Shown: one piece after another, positions 1-14,530 of the stretch | Layout of the letters: every line of letters starts with the position of its first letter | How positions within the stretch are numbered: position 1 is the first letter of the stretch | Assembly (NCBI RefSeq): GCF_963678635.1 | Contig: NC_087064.1 | Location: 684,001-748,000, forward strand | From: Symsagittifera roscoffensis | Taxonomy: Eukaryota; Xenacoelomorpha; Acoela; Convolutidae | Length of the DNA: 64,000 nucleotides | Reading direction: 5' to 3' | Made by a program: the position numbers and the translations under genes | The notes under the pieces: model-generated | The model's input: only the letters and a program-made list of their open reading frames with translations | Databases searched by the model: none | Told to the model about the DNA's origin: nothing

Positions 1-206
1 TTTTCTTAATTACTCATTAGTTCAAAATAAAAAGATGGAGACAGGTTGGAAAACTTCCCCCTCCTTCTCTTTTTTACATTCGCCGCAACATAGGGGTGCT
101 TTTTCCTAATTTATCATTAGTTCTATGATAACAGGATGGAGACAGATTGGAAAATTTCCCCCTGCTTCTCACTCTTACACTCGCCGCAATATAGGGATGC
201 TTTTTC

Positions 207-216
207 TGGATGCTGA
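207..216. repeat. Internally deleted array A monomer junction
   Basis: The GGGATGCTTTTTCT segment here runs almost directly into GAGACAGATTGG. The fuller version of the same subtype near 776-830 has about 30 extra bases (the ATTACTCATTAGCTCAAGAT stretch) in between. This is a short deletion inside one satellite copy. Confidence 0.7.
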
Positions 217-1821
217 GACAGATTGGAAATTTTCTACCTCTTTCTCATTCTTACACTTGCCGCAACAATGAGGTGCTTTTTTCTTAATTACTCATTAGTT
301 CTATGATAAAAGGATGAAGATAGATTGGAAAACTTCCCCCTCCTTCTCACTCTTACTTTCGCCGCAACATAGGGGTGCTTTTTCTTAATAAAACACTAGT
401 TCTATGATGAAATGATGGAGACAGATTGGAAAGTTTCTCCCTCTGTTCCACTCCTACACTCGGCGCAATATAGGGGCGCCTTTTCTTAATTACTCATTAG
501 TTCAAAATAAAAAGATGGAGACAGGTTGGAAAACTTCCCCCTCCTTCTCTTTTTTACATTCGCCGCAACATAGGGGTGCTTTTTCCTAATTTATCATTAG
601 TTCTATGATAACAGGATGGAGACAGATTGAAAAACTTCTCACTCCTTCTCACTCTTACATTCGCCGCAATATAGGGGTGCTTTTTTTTATTAATCTTTAA
701 TTCTATCTTAAAAGGGTGGAGACAGATTGGAAAATTTCCCCCTGCTTCTCACTCTTACACTCGCCGCAATATAGGGATGCTTTTTCTTAATTACTCATTA
801 GCTCAAGATAAAAAAAGATGGAGACAGATTGGATTTTTTCTACCTCTTTCTCATTCTTACACTTGCCGCAACAATGAGGTGCGTTTTTCTTAATTACTCA
901 TTAGTTCTATGATAAAAGGATGAAGACAGATTGGAAAACTTCCCCCTCCTTCTCACTCTTACTTTTGCCGCAACATAGGGGTGCTTTCTCTTAATTAATC
1001 TTCAATTCTATGTTAAAAGGATGGAGACAGATTGGAAAACTTCCCCCTCCTTCTCACTCTTACTTTTGCCGCAACATAGGGGTGCTTTCTCTTAATTAAT
1101 CTTCAATTATATGTTAAAAAGATGGAGACAGATTGAAAATCTTCTCCCTCTTTTCCACTCCTACACTCGCCGCTATAGGGGTGCTTTTTCTTATTTACTC
1201 ATTAGTTCAGGATAAAAAGATGAAGACAGGTTGGAAAACTTCTACCTCTTTCTCAATCTTACACTTGTCGCAACAAAGAGGTGCTTTTTTCCTAATTACT
1301 CATTAGTTCAAGATAAAAAGATGGAGACAGATTGGAAAATTTCTGCCTCTTTCTCATTCTTACACTTGCCGCAACAAAGAGGTGCTTTTTTCCTAATTAC
1401 TCATTAGTTCTTTGATAAAATGATGAAGACAGATTGGAAAACTTCCCCCTCCTTCTCACTTTTACATTCGCCGCAACATAGGGGTGCTTTTTCCTAATTT
1501 ATCATTAGTTCTATGATAAAAGGATGGAGACAGATTGGAAAACTTCTCACTCCTTCTCACTCTTACATTCGCCGCAATTTAGTGGTGCTTTTTCTTAATT
1601 AATCTTTAATTCTATGTTAAAAGGATGGAGCTAGATTGGAAAACTTGCCCTCCTTCTCACTCTTACACTCGCCGCAACAGAGGGGTGCTTTTTCCTAATT
1701 AATCACTGGTTCTATGATAAAAAGATGGAGACAGATTGAAAAATTTCTCCCTCTTTTCCACTCCTACACTCGCCGCTATAGGGGTGCTTTTTCTTATTTA
1801 CTCATTAGTTCAGGATAAAAA

Positions 1822-2640
1822 GATGGAGACAGGTTGGAAAACTTCTACCTCTTTCTCATCCTTACACTTGTCGCAACAAAGAGGTGCTTTTTTCCTAATT
1901 ACTTATTAGTTCAAGATAAAAAGATGGAGACAGATTGGAAAATTTCTGCCTCTTTCTCATTCTTACACTTGCCGCAACAAAGAGGTGCTTTTTTCCTAAT
2001 TACTCATTAGTTCTATGATAAAAGGATGAAGACAGATTGGAAAAATTCCCCCTCCTTCTCACTTTTACATTCGCCGCATCATAGGGGTGCTTTTTCCTAA
2101 TTTATCATTAGTTCTATGATAAAAGGATGGAGACAGATTGGAAAACTTCTACCTCTTTCTCATCCTTACACTTGTCGCAACAAAGAGGTGCTTTTTTCCT
2201 AATTACTTATTAGTTCAAGATAAAAAGATGGAGACAGATTGGAAAATTTCTGCCTCTTTCTCATTCTTACACTTGCCGCAACAAAGAGGTGCTTTTTTCC
2301 TAATTACTCATTAGTTCTATGATAAAAGGATGAAGACAGATTGGAAAAATTCCCCCTCCTTCTCACTTTTACATTCGCCGCATCATAGGGGTGCTTTTTC
2401 TTATTTACTCATTAGTTCAGGATAAAAAGATGGAGACAGGTTGGAAAACTTCTACCTCTTTCTCATCCTTACACTTGTCGCAACAAAGAGGTGCTTTTTT
2501 CCTAATTACTTATTAGTTCAAGATAAAAAGATGGAGACAGATTGGAAAATTTCTGCCTCTTTCTCATTCTTACACTTGCCGCAACAAAGAGGTGCTTTTT
2601 TCCTAATTACTCATTAGTTCTATGATAAAAGGATGAAGAC
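1822..2640. repeat. Array A: ~303-bp trimer repeated three times
   Basis: A three-monomer block marked by CATCCTTACACTTGTCGCAA recurs at about 1860, 2165 and 2468 (spacing 303-304 bp, three monomers). Flanking monomers are nearly identical in each copy. It is a recent local amplification of a trimer within the larger array. Confidence 0.8.
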
Positions 2641-3939
2641 AGATTGGAAAAATTCCCCCTCCTTCTCACTCTTACATTCGCCGCAATATAGTGGTGCTTT
2701 TTCTTAATTAATCTTTAATTCTATGTTAAAAGGATGGAGACAGATTGGAAAACTTCCCCTTCCTTCTCACTCTTACACACGCCGCAATATAGGGATGCTT
2801 TTTCTTAATTACTCATTAGCTCAAGATAAAAAAGATGGAGACAGATTGGAAATTTTCTACCTCTTTCTCATTCTTACACTTGCCGCAACAATGAGGTGCA
2901 TTTTTTCTTAATTACTCATTAGTTCTATGATAAAAGGATGAAGATAGATTGGAAAACTTCCCCCTCCTTCTCACTCTTACTTTCGCCGCAACATAGGGGT
3001 GCTTTTTCTTAATTAAACATTAGTTCTATGATGAAATGATGGAGACAGATTGGAAAGTTTCTCCCTCTGTTCAACTCCTACACTCGCCGCAATATAGGGG
3101 CGCCTTTTCTTAATTACTCATTAGTTTAAAATAAAAAGATGGAGACAGGTTGGAAAACTTCCCCCTCCTTCTCTTTTTTACATTCGCCGCAATATAGGGG
3201 TGCTTTTTTTCTAATCTTCTATTCTATGTTAAAAGGATGGAGACAGATTGGAAAACTTCCCCCTCCTTCTCACTCTTACATTCGCCGCATAATAGGGGTG
3301 CTTTTTCTTAATTAAACATTAGTTCTATGATGAAATGATGGAGACAGATTGGAAAGTTTCTTCCTCTGTTCAACTCCTACACTCGCCGCAATACAGGGGC
3401 GCCTTTTCTTAATTACTCATTAGTTCAAAACAAAAAGATAGAGACAGGTTGGAAAACTTCCCCCTCCTTCTCTTTTTTACATTCGCCGCAACATAGGGGT
3501 GCTTTTTCTAATTATCATTAGTTCTATGATAACAGGATGGAGACAGATTGGAAAACTTCTCACTTCTTCTCACTCTTACATTCGCCGCAATATAGGGGTG
3601 CTTTTTTTTATTAATCTTTAATTCTATGATAAAAGGGTGGAGACAGATTGGAAAATTTCCCCCTGCTTCTCACTCTTACACTCGCCGCAATATAGGGATG
3701 CTTTTTCTTAATTACTCATTAGCTCAAGATAAAAAAAGATGGAGACAGATTGGAATTTTTCTACCTCTTTCTCATTCTTACACTTGCCGCAACAATGAGG
3801 TGCGTTTTTCTTAATTACTCATTAGTTCTATGATAAAAGGATGAAGACAGATTGGAAAACTTCATCTCCTTCTCACTCTTACTTTCGCCGCAACATAGGG
3901 GTGCTTTCTCTTAATTAATCTTCAATTCTATGTTAAAAG

Positions 3940-6530
3940 GATGGAGACAGATTGGAAAAATTCCCCCTCCTTCTCACTCTTACATTCGCCGCAACATAGG
4001 GGTGCTTTTTCTTAATTAAACATTGGTTCTAAGATGAAAAGATGGAGACAGATTGGAAAGTTTCTCCCTCTGTTCAACTCCTACACTCGCCGCATTATAG
4101 GGGCGCCTTTTTTTAATTTTTCATTAGCTCAAAATAAAAAGATGGAGACAGGTTGGAAAACTTCTACCTCTTTCTCATTCTTACACTTGCCGCAACAGAG
4201 AAGTGCTTTTTTCTTAATTACTCATTAGTTCAAGATAAAAAAAGATGGAGACAGATTGGAAAATTTCAACCTCTTTCTCATTCTTACAATTGCCGCAACA
4301 AAGAGGTGCTTTTTTCTAATTACTCATTAGTTCTATGATAAAAGGACGAAGACAGATTGGAAAGTTTCTCTCTCTGTTCAACTCCTACACTCGCCGCAAT
4401 ATAGGGGCGCCTTTTCTTAATTACTCATTAGTTCAAAATAAAAAGATGGAGACAGATTGGAAAAATTCTACCTCTTTCTCATTCTTACACTTGCCGCAAC
4501 AATGAGGTGCTTTTTTTCTAATTACTCGTTAGTTCTATGATAAAAGGATGGACACCGATTGGAAAGTTTCTCTCTTTTTCTCACTCTCACGTTCGCAGCA
4601 AAAATGAGGAGCCTTTTCTTAATTATTCATTAGTTTAAGTTAAAAAGATGAAGACAGATTGGAAAATTTCTACCTCTTTTTCTCACTGCTGCTTTCGCCG
4701 CAACATAGGGGTGCTTTTTTACTAATTTATCATTAGTTCTATGATAACAGGATGGAGACAGATTGAAAAACTTCTACCTCTTTCTCATTCTTACACTTGC
4801 CGCAACAAACAGGTGCTTTTTTCTAATTATTCATTAGTTCTATGATAAAAGGATGAAGACATATTGGAAAACTTCCCCCTCCTTCTCTTTTTTACATTCG
4901 CCGCATCATAGGGGTGCTTTTTCCTAATTTATCATTAGTTCTATGATAAAAGGATGGAGACAGATTGAAAAACTTCTCACTCCTTCTCACTCTTACATTC
5001 GCCGCAACATAGGGGTGCTTTTTCTTAATTAAACATTGGTTCTAAGATGAAAAGATGAAGACAGATTGGAAAGTTTCTCCCTCTGTTCAACTCCTACTCT
5101 CGCCGCATTATAGGGGCGCCTTTTTTTAATTTTTCATTAGCTCAAAATAAAAAGATGGAGACAGGTTGGAAAACTTCTACCTCTTTCTCATTCTTACACT
5201 TGCCGCAACAGAGAAGTGCTTTTTTCTTAATTACTCATTAGTTCAAGATAAAAAAAGATGGAGACAGATTGGAAAATTTCAACCTCTTTCTCATTCTTAC
5301 AATTGCCGCAACAAAGAGGTGCTTTTTTCTAATTACTCATTAGTTCTATGATAAAAGGACGAAGACAGATTGGAAAGTTTCTCTCTCTGTTCAACTCCTA
5401 CACTCGCCGCAATATAGGGGCGCCTTTTCTTAATTACTCATTAGTTCAAAATAAAAAGATGGAGACAGATTGGAAAACTTCCCCCTCCTTCTCACTCTTA
5501 CATTCGCCGCAACATAGGGGTGCTTTTTCTTAATTAAACATTGGTTCTAAGATGAAAAGATGGAGACAGATTGGAAAGTTTCTCCCTCTGTTCAACTCCT
5601 ACACTCGCCGCATTATAGGGGCGCCTTTTTTTAATTTTTCATTAGCTCAAAATAAAAAGATGGAGACAGGTTGGAAAACTTCTACCTCTTTCTCATTCTT
5701 ACACTTGCCGCAACAGAGAAGTGCTTTTTTCTTAATTACTCATTAGTTCAAGATAAAAAAAGATGGAGACAGATTGGAAAATTTCAACCTCTTTCTCATT
5801 CTTACAATTGCCGCAACAAAGAGGTGCTTTTTTCTAATTACTCATTAGTTCTATGATAAAAGGACGAAGACAGATTGGAAAGTTTCTCTCTCTGTTCAAC
5901 TCCTACACTCGCCGCAATATAGGGGCGCCTTTTCTTAATTACTCATTAGTTCAAAATAAAAAGATGGAGACAGATTGGAAAAATTCTACCTCTTTCTCAT
6001 TCTTACACTTGCCGCAACAATGAGGTGTTTTTTTTCTAATTACTCGTTAGTTCTATGATAAAAGGATGGACACCGATTGGAAAATTTCTCTCTTTTTCTC
6101 ACTCTCACGTTCGCAGCAAAAAAGAGGAGCCTTTTCTTAATTATTCATTAGTTTAAGTTAAAAAGATGAAGACAGATTGGAAAATTTCTACCTCTTTTTC
6201 TCACTGCTGCTTTCGCCGCAACATAGGGGTGCTTTTTTACTAATTTATCATTAGTTCTATGATAACAGGATGGAGACAGATTGAAAAACTTCTACCTCTT
6301 TCTCATTCTTACACTTGCCGCAACAAACAGGTGCTTTTTTCTAATTATTCATTAGTTCTATGATAAAAGGATGAAGACATATTGGAAAACTTCCCCCTCC
6401 TTCTCTTTTTTACATTCGCCGCAACATAGGGGTGCTTTTTCCTAATTTATCATTAGTTCTATGATAACAGGATGGAGACAGATTGAAAAACTTCTCACTC
6501 CTTCTCACTCTTACATTCGCCGCAATATAG
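3940..6530. repeat. Array A: 1518-bp tandem duplication with nested copies
   Basis: Sequence from about 3940-5015 reappears nearly unchanged at about 5458-6530, an offset of 1518 bp (15 monomers). The marker CATTGGTTCTAAGATGAAAA lies at about 4021 and 5539. A further partial copy starts near 5030, so the same stretch occurs at relative offsets of 1013 and 505 bp. The offsets are close to whole numbers of monomers (5, 10, 15), as expected from unequal crossing-over in register. Confidence 0.85.
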
Positions 6531-7151
6531 GGGTGCTTTTTTTTTATTAATCTTTAATTCTATGTTATAAGGGTGGAGACAGATTGGAAAATTTCCCCCT
6601 CCTTCTCACTCTTACACTCGCCGCAATATAGGGATGCTTTTTCTTAATTACTCATTAGCTCAAGATAAAAAAAGATGGAGACAGATTGGAATTTTTCTAC
6701 CTCTTTCTCATTCTTACACTTGCCGCAACAATGAGGTGCTTTTTTCTTAATTACTCATTAGTTCTATGATAAAAGGATGAAGACAGCTTGGAAAACTTCC
6801 CCCTCCTTCTCACTCTTACTTTCGCCGCAACATAGGGGTGCTTTCTCTTAATTAATCTTCAATTCTATGTTAAAAGGATGGAGACAGATTGGAAAACTTC
6901 CCCCTCCTTCTCACTCTTACATTCGCCGCAACATAGGGGTGCTTTTTCTTAATTAAACGTTAGTTCTATGATGAAATAATGGAGACACATTGGAAACTTT
7001 CTCCCTCTGTTCAACTCCTACACTCGCCGCAATATAGGGGCGCCTTTTCTTAATTACTCATTAGTTCAAAATAAATAGATGGAGACAGGTGGGAAAACTT
7101 CTACCTCTTTCTCATTCCTACACTTGTCGCAACAGTGAGGTGCTTTTTTTC

Positions 7152-8560
7152 TAATTACTCGTTAGTTCTATGAAAAAAGGATGGACACCGATTGGAAAGT
7201 TTCTCCATCCTTCTCACTCCTGCATTCGCCGCAACTTAGGGGTGTTTTTCCTTATTAATCGTTAGTTTATGATAAAGCGATGGAGACAGATTGGAAAGAT
7301 TCTGCCTTTTTTCCACTTTTACACTCGCTGCAATATAGGGATGCTTTTTCTTAATTACTCATTAGTTCAAGATAAAAAAAGATGGAAGCAGATTGGAAAT
7401 TTTCTACCTCTTTCTCATTCTTACACTTGCCGCAACAAAGAGGTGCTTTTTTCCTAATTACTCATTAGTTCTATGATAAAAGGATGAAGACAGATTGGAA
7501 AACTTCCCCCTCCTTCTCACTTTTACATTCGCCGCAACAGAGGGGGTGCTTTTTCCTAATTAATTACTGGTTCTATGATAAAAAGATGGAGACAGATTGA
7601 AAAATTTCTCCCTCTTTTCCACTCCTACACTCGCCGCTATAGGGCTGCTTTTTCTTATTTACTCATTAGTTCAGGATAAAAAGATGGAGACAGGTTGGAA
7701 AACTTCTACCTCTTTCTCATTCTTACACTTGTCGCAACAAAGAGGTGCTTTTTTCCTAATTACTCATTAGTTCAAGATAAAAAGATGGAGACAGATTGGA
7801 AAATTTCTGCCTCTTTCTCATTCTTACACTTGCTGCAACAAAGAGGTGCTTTTTTCCTAATTACTCGTTAGTTCTATGAAAAAAGGATGGACACCGATTG
7901 GAAAGTTTCTCCATCCTTCTCACTCCTGCATTCGCCGCAACTTAGTGGTGTTTTTCCTTATTAATCGTTAGTTTATTAAAGCGATGGAGACAGATTGGAA
8001 AGATTCTGCCTTTTTTCCACTTTTACACTCGCTGCAATATAGGGATGCTTTTTCTTAATTACTCATTAGTTCAAGATAAAAAAAGATGGAAGCAGATTGG
8101 AAACTTTCTACCTCTTTCTCATTCTTACACTTGCCGCAACAAAGAGGTGCTTTTTTCCTAATTACTCATTAGTTCTATGATAAAAGGATGAAGACAGATT
8201 GGAAAACTTCCCCCTCCTTCTCACTTTTACATTCGCCGCAACAGAGGGGGTGCTTTTTCCTAATTAATTACTGGTTCTATGATAAAAAGATGGAGACAGA
8301 CTGAAAAATTTCTCCCTCTTTTCCACTCCTACACTCGCCGCTATAGGGCTGCTTTTTCTTATTTACTCATTAGTTCAGGATAAAAAGATGGAGACAGGTT
8401 GGAAAACTTCTACCTCTTTCTCATTCTTACACTTGTCGCAACAAAGAGGTGCTTTTTTCCTAATTACTCATTAGTTCAAGATAAAAAGATGGAGACAGAT
8501 TGGAAAATTTCTGCCTCTTTCTCATTCTTACACTTGCTGCAACAAAGAGGTGCTTTTTTC
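7152..8560. repeat. Array A: ~704-bp seven-monomer duplication
   Basis: The block 7152-7857 is repeated at 7858-8560. Diagnostic variants shared by both copies are ATGGACACCGATTGG and the run GATTCTGCCTTTTTTCCAC. The second copy has lost two bases at GTTTATTAAAGCG (GTTTATGATAAAGCG in the first). This is a seven-monomer direct duplication. Confidence 0.85.
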
Positions 8561-10499
8561 CTAATTACTCATTAGTTCTATGATAAAAGGATGAAGACAG
8601 ATTGGAAAACTTCTCTCTCCTTCTCACTCTTACATTCGCCGCAATATAGTGGTGCTTTTTCTTAATTAATCTTTAATTCTATGTTAAAAGGATGGAGATA
8701 GATTGGAAAACTTGCCCTCCTTCTCACTCTTACACTCGCCGCAACAGAGGGGTGCTTTTTCCTAATTAATCACTGGTTCTATGATAAAAAGATGGAGACA
8801 GATTGAAAAATTTCTCCCTCTTTTCCACTCCTGCGCTCGCCGCTATAGGGGTGCTTTTTCTTATTCACTCATTAGTTCAGGATAAAATGATGGAGACAGG
8901 TTGGAAAACTTCTACCTCTTTCTCATTCTTACACTTGTCGCAAAAATGAGGTGCTTTTTCCTAATTATTCATTAGTTCGAGATAAAAAGATGGAGACAGA
9001 TTGGAAAATTTTTGCCTCTTTCTCATTCTTACACTTGTCGTAACAATGAGGTGCTTTTTCTTAATTACTCATTAGTTCTATGATAAAAGGATGGAGACAG
9101 GTTGTAAAGTTTGTATCTCTTTCTCATTCTTACACTTGCCGCAACAATGAGGTGCGTTTTTCTTATTTACTCATTGGTTCTTTGATAAAAGGATAGAGAC
9201 AGGTGGAAAAATTTCTCCCTCCTTTTCACTGTTACATTCGCCGCGACATAGGGTTGCTTTTTCTTAATTAATCATTAGTTCTTTGGTAAAATGATGAAGG
9301 CAGACTAGAAAGTTCCTCCCTCTTTTCCACTCCTACACTCGCCGCAATATAGGGGTGATTTTTTTAAATTACTCAATAGTTCAAGATAAAAAGATGGAGA
9401 CAGATTGGAAAATTTCTACCTCTTTCTCATTCTTCAACTTGCCGCAACAATGATGTGCTTTTTTCTTAATTACTCATTAGTTCTATGATAAAAGGATGGA
9501 GACAGATGGGAAAATTTCCAGCTTTTTCTCATTCTTACACTTGCCGCAACAATGGGCTGCTTTTTTCTTAATTACTCATAAGTTCTATGATGAAAGGGTG
9601 GAGACAGATTGGAAAGTTTCTCCCTCTTTCTCACTCTTACACTCGCCGCAACAATGAGGTGCGTTTTTCTTATTTACTCATTGGTTCTTTGATAAAAGGA
9701 TAGAGACAGGTGGAAAAATTTCTCCCTCCTTCTCACCCTTACATTGGCCGCAACATAGGGGTGCTTTTTCTTAATTAATCATTAGTTCTATGGTAAAAGG
9801 ATGGAGACAGAGTGGAAAATTTCTACATCTTTCTCATTCTTACAGTTGTCGCAACAATAAGGTGCTTTTTTCTTAAGTACTCATTAGTTCTATAATAAAA
9901 GGTTGGAGACAGATTGGAAAGTTTCTCCCTCCTTCTCACGCTTACATTCGCTGCAACATAGGAGTGCTTTTTCTTAATTACTCATTAGTTCTATAATAAA
10001 AAGTTGGAGACAGATTGGAAAATTTCTACTTATTTCTCATTCTTACACTTGCCGCAACAATGAGGTGCTTTTTTCTTATTGTTTCATTAGTTCTATGATA
10101 AAAGGATGGAGACAGATTGGAAAGTTTCTCCCTCCTTCTCAATCTTTCATTCGCCGCAACATAGGGGTGCTTTTTCTTAAATAATCACTAGTTCTATGAT
10201 AAAACGATAGAGACAGATTGGAAAGATTCTCCCTTTTTTCCACTTCTACACTCGCCGCAAAATAGGAATGCTTTTTCTTAATTACTCATTAGTTCAAAAT
10301 AAAAAAAGATGGAGACAGATTGGAATTTTTCTACCTCTTTCTCATTCTTACACTTGCCGCAACAAAGAGGTGCTTTTTTCCAAATTACTCATTAGTTCTA
10401 TGATAAAAGGATGAAGACAGATTGGAAAACTTCCCCCTCCTTCTCACTTTTACATTCGCCGCAACATAGGGGTGCTTTTTCCTAATTTATCATTAGTTA

Positions 10500-13400
10500 T
10501 ATGATAAAAGGATGGAGACAGATTGGAAAACTTCTCACTCCTTCTCATTCTTACATTCGCCGCAATATAGTGGTGCTTTTTCTAAATTAATCTTTAATTC
10601 TATGTTAAAAGGATGGAGACAGATTGGAAAACTTCCCCTTCTTCTCATTCTTACACTCGCCGCAACAGAGGGGTGCTTTTTCCTAATTAATCACTGGTTC
10701 TATGATAAAAAGATGGAGACAGATTGAAAAATTTCTCCCTCTTTTCCACTCCTACACTCGCCGCTCTAGGGGTACTTTTTCTTATTTACTCATTAGTTCA
10801 GGATAAAAAAAAGATGGAGACAGGTTGGAAAACTTCTACCTCTTTCTCATTCTTACAATTGTCGCAACAAAGAGGTGATTTTTTCCTATTTACTCATTAG
10901 TTCTATGATAAAAGGCTGAAGACAGATTGGAAAACTTCCCCCTCCCTCTCACTTTTACATTCGCCAAAACATAGGGTTGCTTTTTCCTAATTTATCATTA
11001 GTTATATGATAAAAGGATGGAGACAGATTGGAAAACTTCTCACTCCTTCTCATTCTTACATTCGCCGCAACATAGTGGTGTTTTTTCTAAATTAATCTTT
11101 AATTCTATGTTAAAAGGATGGAGACAGATTGGAAAACTTCCCCTCCTTCTCACTCTTACACTCGCCGCAACAGAGGGGTGCTTTTTCCTAATTAATCACT
11201 GGTTCTATGATAAAAAGATGGAGACAGATTGAAAAATTTCTCCCTCTTTTCCACTCCTACACTCGCCGCTATAGGGGTGCTTTTTCTTATTTACTCATGA
11301 GTTCAGGAAAAAAGATGGAGACAGGTTGAAAAACTTCTACCTCTTTCTCATTCTTACACTTGCCGCAACAATGAGGTGCGTTTTTCTTATTTACTCATTG
11401 GTTCTTTCATAAAAGGATAGAGACAGGTTGAAAAATTTTTCCCTCCTTTTCACTGTTACATTCGCCGCGACATAGGGTTGCTTTTTCTTAATTAATCATT
11501 AGTTCTTTGATAAAATGATGAAGACAGACTGGAAAGTTCCTCCCTCTTTTCCACTCCTACACTCGCCGCAATATAGGGGTGATTTTTTTTAAATTACTCA
11601 ATAGTTTAAGATAAAAAGATGGAGACAGATTGGAAAATTTCTACCTCTTTCTCATTCTTACACTTGCCGCAACAATGACGTGCTTTTTTCTTAATTACTC
11701 ATTAGTTCTATGATAAAAGGATGGAGACAGATGGGAAAGTTTTCCCCTCCTTCTCACCCTTACATTGGCCGCAACATAGGGGTGCTTTTTCTTAATTAAT
11801 CATTAGTTCTATGGTAAAAGGATGGAGACAGAGTGGAAAATTTCTACATCTTTCTCATTCTTACAGTTGTCGCAACAATAAGGTGCTTTTTTCTTAAGTA
11901 CTCCTTAGTTCTATAATAAAAGGTTGGAGACAGATTGGAAAGTTTCTCCCTCCTTCTCACGCTTACATTCGCTGCATTATAGGAGTGCTTTTTCTTAATT
12001 ACTCATTAGTTCTTTGATAAAAAGTTGGCGACAGATTGGAAAATTTCTACTTCTTTCTCATTCTTACACTTGCCGCAACAATGAGGTGCTTTTTTCTTAT
12101 TGTTTCATTAGTTCTATGATAAAAGGATGGAGACAGATTGGAAAGTTTCTCCCTCCTTCTCACTCTTTCATTCGCCGCAACATAGGGGTGCTTTTTCTTA
12201 ATTAAGCATTAGTTCTATGATAAAACGATAGAGACAGATTGGAAAGATTCTCCCTTTTTTCCACTTCTACACTCGCCGCAACATAGGAATGCTTTTTCTT
12301 AAATACTCATTAGTTCAAAATAAAAAAAGATGAAGACAGATTGGAAATTTTCTACCTCTTTCTCATTCTTACACTTGCCGCAACAAAGAGGTTCTTTTTC
12401 TTAATTACTCATTAGTTCTATGATAAAAGGATGGAGACAGGTTGTAAAGTTTCTATCTCTTTCTCATTCTTACACTTGCCGCAACAATGAGGTGCGTTTT
12501 TCTTAGTTACTCATTGGTTCTTTGATAAAAAGATAGAGACAGGTTGAAAAATTTCTCCCTCCTTTTCACTGTTACATTCGCCGCGACATAGGGTTGCTTT
12601 TTCTTAATTAATCATTAGTTCTTTGACAAAATGATGAAGACAGACTGGAAAGTTCCTCCCTCTTTTCCACTCCTACACTCGCCGCAACATAGGAATGCTT
12701 TTTCTTAATTACTCATTAGTTCAAAATAAAAAAAGATGGAGACAGATTGGAAAATTTTTGCCTCTTTCTCATTCTTACTCTTGTCGTAACAATGAGGTGC
12801 TTTTTCTTAATTACTCATTAGTTCTATGATAGAAGGATGGAGACAGGTTGTAAAGTTTCTATCTCTTTCTCATTCTTACACTTGCCGCAACAATGAGGTG
12901 CGTTTTTCTTAGTTACTCATTGGTTCTTTGATAAAAGGATAGAGACAGGTTGAAAAATTTCTCCCTCCTTTTCACTGTTACATTCGCCGCGACATAGGGT
13001 TGCTTGTTCTTAATTAATCAATAGTTCTTTGACAAAATGATGAAGACAGACTGGAAAGTTCATCCCTCTTTTCCACTCCTACACTCGCCGCAATATAGGG
13101 GTGATTTTTTTTAAATTACTCAATAGTCTAAGATAAAAAGATGGAGACAGATTGGAAAATTTCTACCTCTTTCTCATTCTTACACTTGCCGCAACAATGA
13201 CGTGCTTTTTTCTTAATTACTCATTAGTTCTATGATAAAAGGATGGAGACAGATGGGAAAGTTTTCCCCTCCTTCTCACTCTTTCATTGGCCGCAACATA
13301 GGGGTGCTTTTTCTTAATTAATCATTAGTTCTATGGTAAAAGGATGGAGACAGAGTGGAAAAATTCTACATCTTTCTCATTCTTACAGTTGTCGCAACAA

Positions 13401-14530
13401 TAAGGTGCTTTTTTCTTAAGTACTCATTAGTTCTATAATAAAAGGTTGGAGACAGATTGGAAAGTTTCTCCCTCCTTCTCACGCTTACATTCGCTGCATT
13501 ATAGGAGTGCTTTTTCTTAATTACTCATTAGTTCTATGATAAAAAGTTGGCGACAGATTGGAAAATTTCTACTTCTTTCTCATTCTTTTACTTGCCGCAA
13601 CAATGAGGTGCTTTTTTCTTATTGTTTCATTAGTTCTATGATAAAAGGATGGAGACAGATTGGAAAGTTTCTCCCTCCTTCTCACTCTTTCATTCGCCGC
13701 AACATAGGGGTGCTTTTTCTTAATTAAGCATTAATTCTATGATAAAACGATAGAGACAGATTGGAAAACTTCTCACTCCTTCTCATTCTTACATTCGCCG
13801 CAATATAGTGGTGCTTTTTCTAAATTAATCTTTAATTCTATGTTAAAAGGATGGAGACAGATTGGAAAATTTCCCCTCCTTCTCACTCTTACACTCGCCG
13901 CAACAGAGCGGTGCTTTTTGCTATTTAATCACTGGTTCTATGATAAAAAGATAGAGACAGATTGAAAAATTTCTCCCTCTTTTCCACTCCTACACTCGCC
14001 GCTATAGGGGTGCTTTTTCTTATTTACTCATTAGTTCAGGATAAAAAGATGGAGACAGGTTGGAAAACTTCTACCTCTTTCTCATTCTTACAATTGTCGC
14101 AACAAAGAGGTGCTTTTTTCCTATTTACTCATTAGTTCTATGATAAAAGGATGAAGACAGATTGGAAAACTTCCCCTCCTTCTCACTTTTACATTCGCCG
14201 AAACATAGGGGTGCTTTTTCCTAATTTATCATTAGTTATATGATAAAAGGATGGAGACAGATTGGAAAACTTCTCACTCCTTCTCATTCTTACATTCGCC
14301 GCAATATAGTGGTGTTTTTTCTAAATTAATATTTAATTCTATGTTAAAAGGATGGAGATAGATTGGAAAACTTCCCCTCCTTCTCACTCTTACACTCGCC
14401 GCAACAGAGGGGTGCTTTTTCCTAATTAATCACTGGTTCTATGATAAAAAGATGGAGACAGATTGAAAAATTTCTCCCTCTTTTCCACTCCTACACTCGC
14501 CGCTATAGGGGTGCTTTTTCTTATTTACTC
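10500..14530. repeat. Array A: 505-bp, 1522-bp and ~3.2-kb nested duplications
   Basis: Three levels of duplication are visible. A five-monomer block repeats at 505 bp (open frames starting at 10512 and 11017 match almost residue for residue). A 1522-bp shift relates about 11380-12220 to about 12900-13745 (marker GTTGGCGACAGATTGG). The 505-bp pair near 10500-11290 reappears at about 13745-14520, roughly 32 monomers away. Block limits are approximate because they were read by eye. Confidence 0.8.
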
